Source: Euleptes europaea (Eukaryota > Chordata > Lepidosauria > Squamata > Sphaerodactylidae). Taken from it: 64,000 nucleotides of DNA. Shown here piece after piece: positions 35,801 to 50,800 of the stretch. A program made the translations under genes and the position numbers. A model generated the notes under the pieces. The model did not search any database and was not told the DNA's origin. It saw only the letters and a program-made list of their open reading frames with translations. Position 1 is the stretch's first letter. Every line of letters starts with the position of its first letter. Where the stretch lies: the NCBI RefSeq assembly GCF_029931775.1, contig NC_079317.1:25906169-25970168 (forward strand). Reading direction: 5' to 3'.

Positions 35801-38800
35801 AAGGGAAAATGAAAGGGAGGGGTCTCAGTGTTCCATTGTTTGGAGTGGAGAAAGATTTTGTACAAAAAGAAAGATGGCCAGCAATGTGTGGAATACCAGA
35901 CAGTAAAACATGTCATCATCACCATCACTCCTTTATTGGCATACAGACACACTTCAAAACGCCACAAAAGGAATGGAAAGGTTGAAAGGTGCCCTTTATA
36001 AAATGGTTAAAAGGCGGTTACCTTGAGAAATACAGTTTGTTGGTCCTGCCATCTAATTAGCTGTTTGGTGGGCTTTTAAAACAAACTTTAAAAACTGAGC
36101 CACCGTCTCCAATATTTGGGGCGAATGATTGTTCAATAAATAGAGAACGTTAAAAGAATCGGAGACATTCAGTCTATTTACCAACAGGGGGCTTAATAGT
36201 TCCTTACGAGATTCTGTGTAGAAACTACAATAAAATAAAATGTGAGCAACTGTTTCTATACAATTACTGTCACACGGGCAGAGCCTATCAGACAAAGGAA
36301 TTTTCCGAAATCTGCCTTTGAGTACTGCAGATGGCAAAACATTAAATCTGGCCAGAGATTCCTGCATTTATAGATTCCTTCTTTCCCACAGTTGTTTTTC
36401 AGAAATATGGTCAAGTTCATGTTTCAGACAAGAGTGATGTGGATATTCTGTTTAACTGCTGCCTAACTTAACTTACTGACAGTTTTACTGATTCAGTTCT
36501 TAAAGGACACTTTAACACTCCTCCATTCACTCCATCTGTTGAATGATTCTCCTTTCAACAGCATTTAAGACGTCACTATTATATATATTTCATTCCTTTT
36601 AAAATGTCCTTGTTAAACTCTTTAGAGGTGCTAGAAAGATATGCATAGCCATGTACAGATTCAGTGATTGATCAATACAGTTTCATAATTCACTGAAGCA
36701 AAGTGAAAAGTTACAAACTATCTTGATAAGATGGAACCTTGTGGGACTTCACAGGCCAAAGACCAAGGGCCTGAGCAGCAGTCACCCTGCACCACTTTCA
36801 GAAATATACCCTCCTGGTAGGACTGGGACCAATGCAAAACAGAGCCTCCCAATCCCAGCTCAGAAAGGTGGTCCAGAAGGATACCATGATTAATGCTATC
36901 GATAGCCGCTGAGAGGTGCAGGAGAATCAATAGAGTTGCAGTCCCTCTATCTATGTCCCAGCACAAGTCATCAGGGCGACCTCACAGAAATAAAGAATCT
37001 TCTGTGGCCGGGAGGGGGGGACGGGGGATGCAGGAAACTTCTATTCTGCCACTGAATAGTCCGTATCCAGCCCTTTGTGTAATAATAATATCAGTGCACT
37101 TTAGAAAATAGCAGCAGTAGTCTAAAGGTTACTGAACAAATAGCATTGTGTTTACCTGTTGTAGTAATCCCTGGGATACTGCGCGCTGCTACAAAGAGCT
37201 CATCAATGGGATCCACTAAATGCTTAATATTAATTTTCCGTGAATTATAATAATTGCCATCAGCAGCCATCCCAACACGTTCTATTGCTATCAGGTGACT
37301 AAACCTAGTTTGAGGGGAAATTAAAAAAATTAATTGTGAACAGTGTCTCCTGTATTCAGGTTCGATGTTGTTAATAAATTGAACATTATTGTTGAAAACC
37401 ACTAAGTGGATAAAATGGTGTACACTTCATCTCATGCACTGCGAGGGACACTTCCATTTGACAGATTCAAACACAACCTGTCATGACACTGAAAGTGCAG
37501 AAGAAGAGTTGGTTTTTTATACCCTGCTTTTCTTTAACTTTAAGGAGCCTCACAGCAGCTTACAATCATTTTCGCTCTCCCTCCCCACGATAGACACCTT
37601 GTGAGGTCGATGGGGCGGAGAGAATTCCAAGAGAACTGTGACTAGGCCAAGGTCACCCAGCAGGCTTCTCATGTGGAGGAGTGAAACCCAGTTCTCCAGA
37701 TTAGAGTCTGCTGCTCTTAACCACTATACCACTACACCTGCAGGAGGCTGCAGATGCTAACAAGTATGCACGGGGAGACATCAACTAAGTTTGTTATTAC
37801 TAAAATACTACTGTCTGCCATCAAAGCTTTCAAAATATTCTGCTTCTTGGACTTCCTGCTTCTTCCCAACCCTGACTTACAGTCCCTGTACCTCAGCAGC
37901 ACCCTTCCCTCTTCCCCTCCCTCCAATAGTGCATACCCTCCTGTGCCAAGGCTCTGGGTACAGTTATTTCCCAGCTCATGGCCATCATTCTTTGTACTCT
38001 CCAGTGCTTCTTCCCCTCAACTGTCTCCTCTCACTGTCCATCTTGCCATTGCTTTGCTTTTTGGTAACATACTTGGGCTTTTCTGGATTTCCATCCTCAC
38101 ACAAAAAGTGCAAAGCTGAATCTGCAGATTCGCTATGATAGCTAATTACAGGAACTGGAGTCTTCAGTATCCCTATGCGATAAAGAAACAGATTTTCAGT
38201 CAAGAAGGGGAAAAAAATATACAGATCACTGAAGCAGCATTTTAAAAGAACAACACATAACCCAGTTGTCAAAAATAAGTCACTTTTGTTATCACAGAAC
38301 AGAATGTTTTACCTTGTTGGACAGCTTCTTTAATAACCTTCTCATTCAAAGGTATAGCTCTTTGATCGGTTACTACAGCAACATGTTTTCCCAGGACTTT
38401 CAACATGGCTGCCACTGCAATGGCTCCTGGAGGCCCATCATTTTCTTCAGGGGGCTCATAATTGAAGTGGGTAGGAAATCCAGTGGTAATCAACACTGAA
38501 TGAGCATGTGACATGGACAGACATGCCTTCAGAAGTTCATCCTGACAGAACAAATGTTTCACACCTCTGTCTCCTAAACATTGATAGAACAATGAAATAT
38601 AGATTGAGATCATTCATCAGAACATTAACTATTCATTGCTGAATGGCAATAGAGAAGGAACCTTCAGTGTCGCTATACTAGTTCTTTCTTCCACTCTAGT
38701 CAACAATATAGGTAGGTAATTGAAGAAGCCCCGTGGAGCAGAGTGTTAAGCTGCAGTACTGCAGTCCAAACTCTGCTCACGACCTGAGTTCGATCCCAAC

Positions 38801-41800
38801 GGAAGTTGGTTTCAAGTAGCCGGCTCAAGGTTGACTCAGCCTTCCATCCTTCCGAGGTCGGTAAAATGAGTACCCAGCTTGCTGGGGGTAAAGGGAAAAT
38901 GACTGGGGAAGGCACTGGCAAACCACCCCGTAAACAAAGCCTGCCTAGAAAATGTCGGGATGTGACGTCACCCCATGGGTCAGGAATGACCCCGTGCTTG
39001 CACAGGGGACCGTTACCTTTATAATGGGATGTTGTAGCAGTGATTAGTTTGGGCTTTCCTCTGCTTATTATATTGCACACTGCACATTCATCTTTAACTC
39101 AATCCTGCAGAAGATTACGAGAAAGCAGGGGCAGAGGAGAGTACAGCCAAGCATCAGCCAGGAATTTTGGCTCCAGGTGATTATATTAATTTATTTCTCC
39201 TGTCTAAATATAAAACACTTCAGTAGATGCAAATTCACTACTCTGGTATTTTTCAGCTCTCTTAAGGATTAGTTAGATTCTGGATGCATACAAATCTCCA
39301 GAACTTTAGTTACGGTATTTACAGTTCTAACTACATAATTTGTTACTACATAACTACATAATTTGGAGATCCAGCAAAGAGTAGTGGTTAGAGTATCAGA
39401 CTAGGATCTGGGAGATTTTGGTTCAAATCCCCACTCTGCCATGGAAGCTTGCTGGATGACCTTGAGCCAATCAAATACTCTCAGCCTAACCTACCTCACA
39501 GGGTTGTTGTGAGAACAAAACAGAGGAGAGGAGAATGACATAAGCTGCTTTGGGTCCCCATTAGAGAGAAAGGGGTGTATAAATGAATTAAATAAAATGA
39601 ATAAACAAAAGTAGACTAGAAGGTTAATGTAAATGTACTTTTAGTGTTTTAATTTTCTCTTTGATAGTACAGTATCTTGCAGCAATTCTATAGTTAACAT
39701 TTTAGATAAGAATTGTAGACTTGTAACAAGAATATTTATTTCTTTTTACTCTCCTTGCTTTTACCTGGGTCCACTTTAATAATCTCTTCTAGTCTTCTTA
39801 TTTTGTGTACGGCTGCAGCAGATGTGATGCTATAATGCAGAGGGTTCTGACAAATACAGTATATTTTAGGGATTTCTTTGCCATAATCGACTGCAGCATC
39901 TTCATCCTTCAAATCAGTGATAAACATACAGCCAGGAGAATGGGTAAATGCCAGCGGAGACTCTAAAACAGACACATTTTTGAGAGATTGGATGGGGGAG
40001 AAATCCAGACTTCTTCATAGGTTGTACCTTAAATGGGTGATACTACAGGAAAGAGACACTCCTATCTATCCCAGATTTCAAAAAATTAAAGAAAGCAAAC
40101 ATATTTTAAACATGAAGACAGATTAAACATGGTGACAGATTAAAGTAGGCAGAAGGAATGTTATATAGGGGAAACACTTATTTTTGCCTTGCCAATTCTT
40201 TCTCACTCAGTTTGCCCTGGTACAAGTAGTTTGAATGGTATAGTACTTGTAGAAGTTATTAGTTTGGTTTTCCACTGTTCTGCTACCTATTTGTTCTAAC
40301 CACTATGAGAGATCAAACAGAAATATGTTTAGACCAATAGATCAGCCAACAATATGGACAGGGGAATGGTCCATTTCTTTTTGGAGAAAACAATGTAGTG
40401 GCAATTTAAAATATGAAGACATTCCTTTACATGGAATTGCTGTTAGCGGTATTTAAAGGAATGGTAATTTGATAATCTTATATTCTAATTGCGAAGTTGG
40501 CCAAATCTTTGGCTGCTTAAATCCAGTGAGTGGAGCTGTAAATGGGCAAGACGAACCTTTCTACAAACCTGAAAAGGACCCTAGGTTTACAGAAAATTCT
40601 GAAATCTAAAAAACAAAAACAAAAAGATCAGGGAGTTTTAAAAAGCCGAAAATGATAAAAGAAGCGCCTCTAGCTTTAAGAAATGGATTCCCTTAGTGGC
40701 TGTTGCTAGGCAACCACAGATTCCAGACTTCAGTTTGTCACTAAAAGGCAGGGGGAGGGGAGAAGGCCCTTTCCATGTCTACTTAGGTCTTTGAGGGAGG
40801 ACTTACTGGAGCAAGGCCTGGCAAGGTTTGCCAGCTCCAGGTTGGGAAAATCCTGGAGATTTTGTGGTTGAATCTGAGGAGGGATGGGTTTGGGGAGGGA
40901 AGAGGCCTCAGCAGGGTATAATGCCATAGAGTCCACTCTCCAGCCATTTTCTCCAGGGAGACACATCTCTGTTGTTCGGGGTGCAGTTGTAATTCTGGGG
41001 GATTTCCAGCTCCCATCTAGAAGTTGCAGCCCTAGGCCTGGCAGCAACCTCTGGGTGACTTTATACTGCCTGACTTGCATGACTCAACTAGGCCTGGCTG
41101 CTTGCTACTGTTCAACAGCAGCCACCCTATGAAAGCCAGTGTGGTGTAGCAGTTAAGAGATCCAGAGCAGGGTCTGTGAGACCCATGTTCAAATCTCCAT
41201 CTTGCTGTGGATGCTCACTGGTTGATTTTGGACCAGTCACATAATTTCGACCTACACAGAGGAAGGCAATGGCAAACCACCTCTGAGCACCTCTTGTCTT
41301 GAAAACCCTACGGGGTTGCCATAAGTCAGCTGTGACTTGACGGCAAAATCACACGTCACATATGGGGCAAAGCTGGCATCTTGGTTTGCTGTAGAATCGG
41401 GTTCCTGGGTTTGTATCTCTGTTAGGTGTTGTAAAACAGTTTCTTACAAAAAATATCACATTAGGGGGCTGTCTAAGCAGGACTGGTATAGGTGGTGACT
41501 TTGTATCTTGAAGGTCCCTAATGTTTATACTTCAGAGAGGATAGTAATGATCTAACTTTGCAAGGCATAGTATCTAAGAAATCCACACAAAGGAAACAAA
41601 ACTGAAGCTATCGACAAGGTGCAATAAGGCAGACTTGCAACACTAAGCAGGTAGCCAGCTCACCAACACTTAAATGGATAAATACACTTCATGAATGCTT
41701 CATGTAAGCCCTTTTCTTGTCTCTCAGAGAAAGTCATTTGTAGTGTTCTGGATCCTCTAAGAAATACTCTGGAAACACTGAAAAATGCTGCCGCTAAGCT

Positions 41801-44800
41801 TTAGACACAATTTGCCTTGCTTGAGACTTCTGCGATCATTTATAGAAATCAAAACAAAGGGTACGATATAACTATTATGATGTACTTTGATTTTCCATTC
41901 CACTTAGTACTTGCTTTGCACTAGTATTAATGATTGTTAACAAAAATAGAGGTTTGAGTTAATCATGTAATCTTGTGTTAGCATGGACCACACATTTGTT
42001 CTCACATGCTAATGACAGACTGATCCTAAATCACACTTTATAGAAAGCTACTGCAGTGAGGAGGAAGCATCTTTTGCCAGCCAGCAGGCTTTTCCAATCT
42101 CTGTGGCAACATTCTACCCAGTTTTCAGAAAGCTTCCTTAAATGGCTTTCTCTTGACAGGCATCGGACACATCACCCGTAACTGGAACAACAGATGGGCC
42201 TTCAGAGGAGAGCAAATTTAGTTCACTAGGGCCAATGGCTATATTTAATTTCTTTTACATATACACAATTTTTTCATATACATACTGCAATTACTGATGG
42301 CTTCCACCCCTGTTACCCCACAGGCCCAAAAGACTGGAACATCCTCTGGATGAGCTTGTACCTCATCACCATAGTCTACCTTGGAAAGATCTTTGATACC
42401 TAATAAACCTGAAATTAAAAAATAATAAAAATCATATTAATATTGCAGCAGTAGTGATGACAGAAAGTTAAGGCAGACTCAGTGACTCTAAATTACTATG
42501 GTAAGCAATTACAATAGCAGTTAAAGGCCCACAGGTGGACAGCTGTATACACAGCCCTGTTATTTGACCTAATGCCACCATCCCTTTTCTTATAATATTT
42601 GATTTAAATCCATATGTTCCTTAAATTCATTAATGCAGCGAATGTATTACTAGTAATCAAAGTCTTTGTTTTGTATTGCTTGTGTTGCTTTTCTAATACT
42701 AAACACAGCCTGGCTAATTAGCTCAAATAAATATGAGAAAATCCCCTCCCCCCATTTACTTTTTGACTTTCATCGCCTCCTTATTGCAGATAAATACTTC
42801 TGAATCAACAGAAGTATAGTGTCCAGATGACGCAAAGTGATGTTATCGCATTACTCTGCTCTGGCTAGACAACACTTGGAGTACTGTGTTCAGCTTTGGG
42901 CACCACAATTTAAGAAGGATGTTGACAAACTGGAAGGTGTCCAAAGGAGGGCAATGAAGATGGTGAGAGGTCTCGACCAAGTCCTATCAGGAAAGGTTGA
43001 AGGAGATGATTCTGTGAACTTAGGTAGATCATGAGAGGGAGGGGAGGAAGGGATGAGTCAGTGCTCAGCTCTTGTGGCCCTTTCTTACGTGCCCAGGGTA
43101 ATGCTGATCGCCACTTTGGGGTTAGGAAGGAATTTTCCTTCAGGCCACATTCACGAAGGATCCTGGAGACTTTTTGCCTTCCTCTGGGCATAGAGTCACT
43201 GGGGGACTGGAGGGGGGTAGCTGTGAATTTCCTGCATTGTGCAGAGTGTTGGACTAGATGACCCTTGAAGTCCCTTCCAGCTCTATGTTTATATGTAAAT
43301 CAACAAACAGCATAAGAACATAAGAAACGCCATTCTGGATCAGACCAAGGCCCATCAAGTCCAGCAGTCTGTTCACACAGTGGCCTACCAGGTGCCTCTA
43401 GAAAGCCGATAAACAAGATGGTAGCAGAAGCCACAAAAAGTAGAATTCCCCTTCTAAGCAACTCGGAAAGCTACAGCAGCCCTTTAAGGGTCCAGAGCCT
43501 AATTTCCAAAATAACAGCATAGGGCCCTTGATTCCTCAACACTCAAATTCCTATGTTTATCCCTTCCTGCAAATAGTCCACAGCTCTTTCTTTCCCTGGA
43601 CCCTGTATGAAGTTCTGACACAATTCTATATTTGTTAAAGCTTGTTGAAAAAAAGACTCCTGCTAAATCAGAAAGAGCCTGTAAGTCATGGCTTGGCCAT
43701 TAGAATCAATTTGCAGGTGTAAGAGATGACACAGTCTTTATTTTCTACTACCACTGCATTAACTGAATCTTGTTCAACACAATTACTTAAGGAGGTCCAA
43801 CCCCTTCACTGTAAATGATATGGCATATATGTATGTGTGTGTCTCTTGAATTAAAGATATTAAAGATACTGACCAGGATTACCAATGTGAACTGGCGCTC
43901 CGTGTGATTTTTTCATTGGATAGGTGGTTTGCACAATCAATTCCAATTTATCCTTAGGAACTGGTCTCATTGACACCACTAGATTACAGTGAAAATGTTC
44001 AGAATCATGGCAAGGCACAGCAGTCTGGTAAAGATTTTAAAGAAAATTATCAAGGCCTTTGAATTCTCTTCCATTTCAATATTATAAAGACTTAAAGAAC
44101 TGAAAGAACAAGCTTAATACGTTCACAATATTCATTAGAAATATGAACAAATCCTCATAGTCGTCATAAATAAACGATCTAGATCAAGGGTAGGCAGTGT
44201 ATGGTGCACAGGATGTATCCAGTTGATCTAAATCTAGCACTCTCCTTCTTCTTCCCAGAGGCTACAGCATGTCTGCAAGTCAACCATGTAGCCTGCTGTG
44301 TGAGCTAGAGAAAAGCCTTGGAAAACTAGGATTGCTTACACTAAACAATTTATGTGTTGTATTCTGATTCAATATTTTTAGTAGTATTTTCTTAGAAATC
44401 TTTTCATAACAACACAAGCAAAGCTACAACAAAATAGCCAACTTCTGAAGTGACATTGTTTGGCCTGAATCCAGCAAAAGGTAGTTGTATCCGCCTAGTT
44501 TCATTGGTTTTAATGATCGTGAAATGCTATGTAAATTCCTATATCCTTGGTTCTCACCTTGTACATGCTTACGTTACATTTCTGTTCAACATTTCTTACA
44601 GGGATGTCGACCTTCTGGACTGCCTTTTCAAATGTGAAACTACAGCCTAGATAGAAAGTCACCATGTCTTTAAGCTGTTCAGAATATTCCTTCAAGCTTG
44701 TCAGAATTCCTGTACATAATCCGTTCTCATATTTCCTGTACTGCAGACAGTCAGTTCTACTAAAATAAATAAACATTATCAACACACTGAAAAGCACTGT

Positions 44801-47800
44801 TTAAGTTTGACTGATTGGAGTCAGTCATTTAAAATTTCATATTTCAATTCCCCTCACCACCAACGCTACAAGATGTAGTGGGACATAGGTATGTATGTGA
44901 ACGTCCTGAGTCCAATTATTGAGGTGGCAATTATAATGCTTACTGATTGACAAATCTATGAACCCAACACAAAGGTGCTCCCAACATGTGATCAGTGCTG
45001 TCAGAGCTGCCGACTGCATTCACATGCTCAAGATAGAAGGTGAGAACAGCTTCAGAAGTTTAGCTGCATTCACATTTCTGTGGATCAAGCCAATAATGTT
45101 CCAAAAATACTGATTTAGGGCTTTTAGAAAATCAGGGACAACACTGTTGACCGGATCCATTCTAAGGAGAATTGGAAACGGCAATTGGGATTTAGGCTTA
45201 TTGTAAGTGTCCCTAAAAGTCTAAGTTTCAGGGTTTTTAAAAGAATGAAAACACTGAAATTCATATTAAAATTTAGCCCTGTTTCATATTAGAATAAAAT
45301 TTTGTTTGAGATCTGGATTATTTATCTGAACTTTATGAGCCTTCACGGTTATAATACTCAAATGACTACACATGCAGTCAGCTGTACTAGGAATTTGATG
45401 CCACACTAATCTGTATACATGCTGAACCAAAGCTATGGGGGTGGGAGAGCCATTCTCTACTTTATTTCCTTCCAATTTCCCCAGTTTTGCTGTTCCTTGT
45501 GCACAGATACTCCACGTGCAACAGCAAAATGAGTCAAATAACTCCCCCCAGCACGAGAAAACAGCTGAGAAGGCCGAGAGCCCTTTCTCCCCCCACCCCC
45601 ATGGCACCATTCTGAGCCCATTTGGGCTCTCCTTTTTTTTTTTTTAAGAAGCCATTTCCCTCAGCAGCTGTGTGACTGCAGAGAACACTACTCTTTAAAA
45701 ACAGTAATGTTTAGTTTGGCCCTGTTAACTTTTGCAATCCCAGTCTGCTCTCAAAAAACCAAAGTAAACTCTCATAAACCCTTTATTTAGTAGCAAAAGT
45801 GGTAGCTGTAAACAAAATGAATTGAATGTGCAGAAAAACTCTTGCACGCGGCTTATTGTGCTAAAATTATATTATTGCATTCACATCAGACCTATGTTCG
45901 ATGGTAAGTTCATGCATACCTAATATCAGAATCAGTGCCCAGGGTAGGGCATTTCCACTCCCCTGGTTTACTTCTGTAGAGTAAAGGAAGGGGTCCTTCA
46001 TTTGCATGGCAAAAATTTTCAAAATCATCCGCAAGAGATTTGTGTAGAATTATAATATTTGCCTGTTTAAATCCTGTAAACATTTAAAAAAGAATTTAAA
46101 CTTGTTATATACACTGTACAAATATTCCCTTGTTTATTTGGGCATGACTACTAGTTATGAAAATGAAGATACGTACTTCTAAAATTCTCTCCCTCTCATT
46201 AGCAACATCACATTATGGCCACTTTAAGGTTTAGTCAATTTTGAACCAGATAGATTGCCACATCTCTGTTTGCTCAGACATCTCTGGAAATGGTCCTCTT
46301 TTTCCTACATCAAGTTCAGACTTATCTAAACATGAGAAAGCTGAGAATAATTTGCTGCACCAACCTGTTTTCTGCTTTTGATCATGAAGCTGTCACTTTG
46401 GCTCAGGTCTGGCTTCACTTGGCCATCAAAACTCTCTTCCTCCCTTCTGTTGCTAACAGCTTCACACCAGGTGATAGTGGCACCAACCATGAATATAAAA
46501 TAGCTGCAGCCTCTCTAACAGGGCATTCCTGAGCCTGGGGGCCGATTGGGCTCAGGAGGCAGTGTGACCGCCAGCGTAAGTGCCTCTTATTCCGTGATAA
46601 GAGGCACTTACGCTGGCGGCGAGGGCAGTTCCATCGGTGACAGAACGCCGCGGAGCTTAGCACCGCTCCTCCGCAGACGCAGTCTCCCCGGGACGTAAAT
46701 CCTCACGGAGACATGCAACACTGGCATGGGGGGGGGGCGTTCCTGAAGCGCCTAGTCGGCTTCCACAGCCCCTCCAGGCCGGGAACGCCCCCTCTGGGAA
46801 CAGCTTTGCTGCGCCAGGTTTTTCCTGGCGCAGCCTCCCTGTTTTCTATGGGGGGGGGGGAAGCCCCATTTTTATTCTTTTTATTTTTAAAGGCCTTTTT
46901 TCTGAGCCTCTAGTTGGCCGGGAAACAGGTGTGGCAGCACTGCGGCAGTGGCGCTGCCACACTGTCCCTGGCCGCCAGAGATTCAGGAATGCGCTGTTAG
47001 TCATTCCAGTTAGCAGTTTTGATTTACTGGGAGATAGGGCGTGATGCAGATATCAAGAGTTATACTTCGTGCTAGGGCCAACCCCTGCTCCCTTCTCTTG
47101 CCAACCCCACAGATTGCTGCACTTGCAATATTATTTTACAGGGACTCTGCCCTTGCACAGTTTGGGGAGGGGCCATGGATCAGTGGTAGAGCATCTGCTT
47201 GGCATGCATAAGGTCCCAGGTTCAATCCCCAGCATCTCCAGTTAAAGGGACTAGGCAAGTAGATGATGTGAAAGACTTCTGCCTAAGACCCTGGAGAGCC
47301 GCTGCCAGTCTGAGTAGACAATATTGACGTCGATGGACCAATGGTCTGATTCAGTATGAGGCAGCTTCATATGTTCATGTGACTAACCCTAAAATTTGCA
47401 TCTGGCTGTATTTTCTTTTACAGCAATAAGTATTTTCAACACATTTTGTCTGACAAAATATAATACCAGAACATAAAAACATACAGCATTTGGATTTTAA
47501 TTAATTTTATTCAGCAACTTATAATATTATGTATTTTTGATATATAATTTAATGGGTAGGGTTGCCAGCTGCAGGTTGGGAAATACCTGGAGATTTTCAG
47601 GGCGGTGCCTGAGCAGGGTGGGGTTTGGGGAGGGGAGGGACTTCAATGGGTATAATGCCATAGAATCCACCCTCTGAAGCACCATTTTCTCCAGGTGAAC
47701 TGATCTCTATCAGCTGGAGATCAGTTGTAATCCCAGGAGATCTCCAGCTACTACCTAGAGGTTGGCAACCCTATTAATGGGTTAGATCCGGACTAAGTTT

Positions 47801-50800
47801 TCTGCTCATGCAAGGCACTTCAGTCAGCAGAACAGAACATTCTTACCTACTTTCTCCTGCTGCATCCCACTCATCTACCCAAATGCAGGTCCCGGGGTAG
47901 AAGAGACCCTCAAGAACAGCATGAGAGGCAAACCAGAGGTCTGCAGCAGGAAGAGGGAATTGCTGGAAATTATCCCCACCTTTTCTGTTAGTGGGAAATT
48001 TAGTCTGAATCCAACCCAATATAACAGTCTAACTACCTATTAATTCCTTGAACAATTATATCCAACAGTTCTCTATCTACACATATATGGTAAAGAATTA
48101 TAATAACTAATAACCAAATTACAGTTAGCAATTAACAAATACATTAATTATGGAAATGAAAGCAAAAACATTACAGTAGTAAGGCTTCCTTTGATTAACC
48201 TATGCTAAGGAGATCCAATAAATAGCTTTCTTCCCATCTCGAGTATTTTACATAGTTACTTGTGTGCAAAGCAAGGGTTCTGCAAATCAAGGACAACTAT
48301 TTTTTATGATTGTCCTTGAGCTTTACTGATGCTCGCTGCAAGATAAATCTTCAAGAAACTGTGTTTGTCAGTTGCAGATGGGAGTAAACTGCCACAGTGG
48401 TGGTACACTCCGCCTTGAGTATTAAATGAAGACTATTTTATATTTTTTTGTACAACCAAATGACATAATTTGAAAATGTGTCCTATTTGACAATATTGTT
48501 TGGAACATGTATTTCATCCGAGCTACTTCATGATAGCGGAAATAAAAGTGGCTCAGGAGGATTATTTATTCAATTCAATTGTATTCTTCCACTGTTACAA
48601 CACATACTTTCAGTTTCTTCTTTCCATTTCTATGGGTTGCAGTGTAGGGTTGCCAGGTCCCTCTTTGCAACCGGCGGGAGATTTTGGGGGTGCAGCCTGA
48701 AGAGGGCGGGGTTTGGGGAGGGGAGGGACTTCAATGCCATACAGTTCGATTGCCAAAGCGGCCATTTTTCTCCAGGTGAACTGATCTCTATCGGATGGAA
48801 ATCAGTTAAATTAGCAGGAGATCTCCTGCTCCTACCTGGCAGTTGGCAACCCTAGTTGCAGTAACAGCATGCTTCAAACACTAATCCTATATTAACTGCC
48901 GGATGTGATGCATCAGAGCTTTATTTTTGTCACAGAACTCATGGGTACTGAGTACTCATTGGGGGCTATCCCAAGGCCTGATTGTATTGCACTGGCCCAC
49001 CCCACTCAGCCAGAGAGAACAGACCCTCAGCAACCGCATAGAGGGGATTGGCAGAAGGGGTGGGGTTGGTGGAAATCAGCACAACCTTATATATGAGTAC
49101 CAGCACTTTTTTAAACAAATAAGCACTGTAACGCATAGATCCTAACAGAATTGTAGGAGAAAGCCTCATGTTTCTAGAAACATCTCCGTACTGTTGTGGT
49201 GGCATGCCTATTAAACAACTGTCTCTGTTGCATTGCTTCTGGAGTTTCTGCAGCTCGAGCTATTGCTGTGGCTATTCTATCACACTCTTCTCTGCTGTGT
49301 CGCTTCTGGAGCTTGTGCAGCTCTAGCAAGTGCAGTGGCAATCCTAACGGCTCCCCTTCTTCTCAATGCTTCTGTAGTCTCAGCTGCTCTTGCTGCTGCC
49401 ACTGCTTTTCTCTTACTTTCCAAGACAGTTCTTGTTGGGACTACCGATAATTTAAAAATTCTACTTATAAATTACTCCATATTAAAAAGGTCCCTATTTA
49501 AAATGTTTCATGATTTTATAATTACTCTGGTGCCTTTTGAAAATGCTTAGCGGGAAACAAAATGAAAAGATGTATATGGGAATAATCAACAGGGGTTTTT
49601 TGAGATAAGGATAATATTACGATGTAGTATATTGTACAGCATAGACCAAGTGCAGCATAGTTTTTGTAAAATCTGTTTTCTTTAAAAAAAATGTTAGTGT
49701 TTTTCATAGTATCTTCTATTAGTTAGTAAATGTTGCTCTTTTAAGCCAGTATTGGTTTGTTTCTGTCTTTGGTCACCCTGTTATGATTTTCCTATTGATT
49801 GTTTGAAAGTTGTTCAGTTTGTTTGGTCAGGAATACTTGTGTTATAATAATGTGTTTGGTTATTGCAGGGTTTTTGGACACCTTCTCTTTTGCCTGAGAA
49901 GGTGGTCCCCCTTACAATGTAATGTGCACACTTTTTTTTCCTTGTCCCTGTCCATTATATGAAGATGATTTGTGGGCCTTGTTGACGGCTGTCTTCTCAG
50001 GCTTCTGAGCCACAGTGGAGTCATTACGTATTGGACTGGCTGTTGCAGATATTGGTCATTTAGGCAGTTACTGGTTATTTTGAAAGAGATTGCCTTAGCA
50101 GGCCGTGTAGCTGCTGTTCTGATGGCTTGTAAAAAGGAGGCAGAGGGTAATGTTACAGGTGATGTCTGTTTTAAAGCTGAGGCAGGTTTTTGGCAGTTGG
50201 TGCTGTTTGTCCTATCAGGCAAAAGTTGGTTTTATTTTAGACTGGTTATTGTGACAGTGCCAATGCACAGCACTCCTCAGCACCTCAGCACGGTTTTGGC
50301 CTTTAAACAGTGGAAAAAGTGGAATGCCTTGTGTGGGTGAAGGATCAGCAAGTTGCAGCCAGCTTATGGCAACCTCGTAGGGTTTTCAAGACAAGAGACG
50401 TGCAGAGGTGGTTTGCCATTGCCTGCCTCTGGCAGTCGGGCTGCCCGATGTTGGATCCGTCCCCATGCAGTGCCAATGCTCCTGTGGCTGTATTCAATAA
50501 AGCTGTGGCCTTTTTTCCCCAGTCTGGTTCTCTGTTTGTGGTCCTTCCCCTCACACTCACTCCTCTCACTGTCCCTGGGTCCACAGGACTTTGATCGCTG
50601 CAGAAGTCTGCAAAAACTGACACCTGAAAGGGTTTCAGGGGTTGTTAGGAAAACTTTTGTACGAGGGCATGTACAGTCACCGAGAAAGGAATGGTTTTTG
50701 AAGCATTGCTCAGAGAAGAAGTTTGGTTTCCAAAGAAGGGGGATATTCCCAACTGTCCTATCAGTGCTACTTTCACCTTCCTGGCTTCTAGCGAGTAAAC

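Noticed and set aside
46290-46913. Open frames in the GC-rich stretch
   Set aside because: They fall in or beside repeat copy C and show no protein features.
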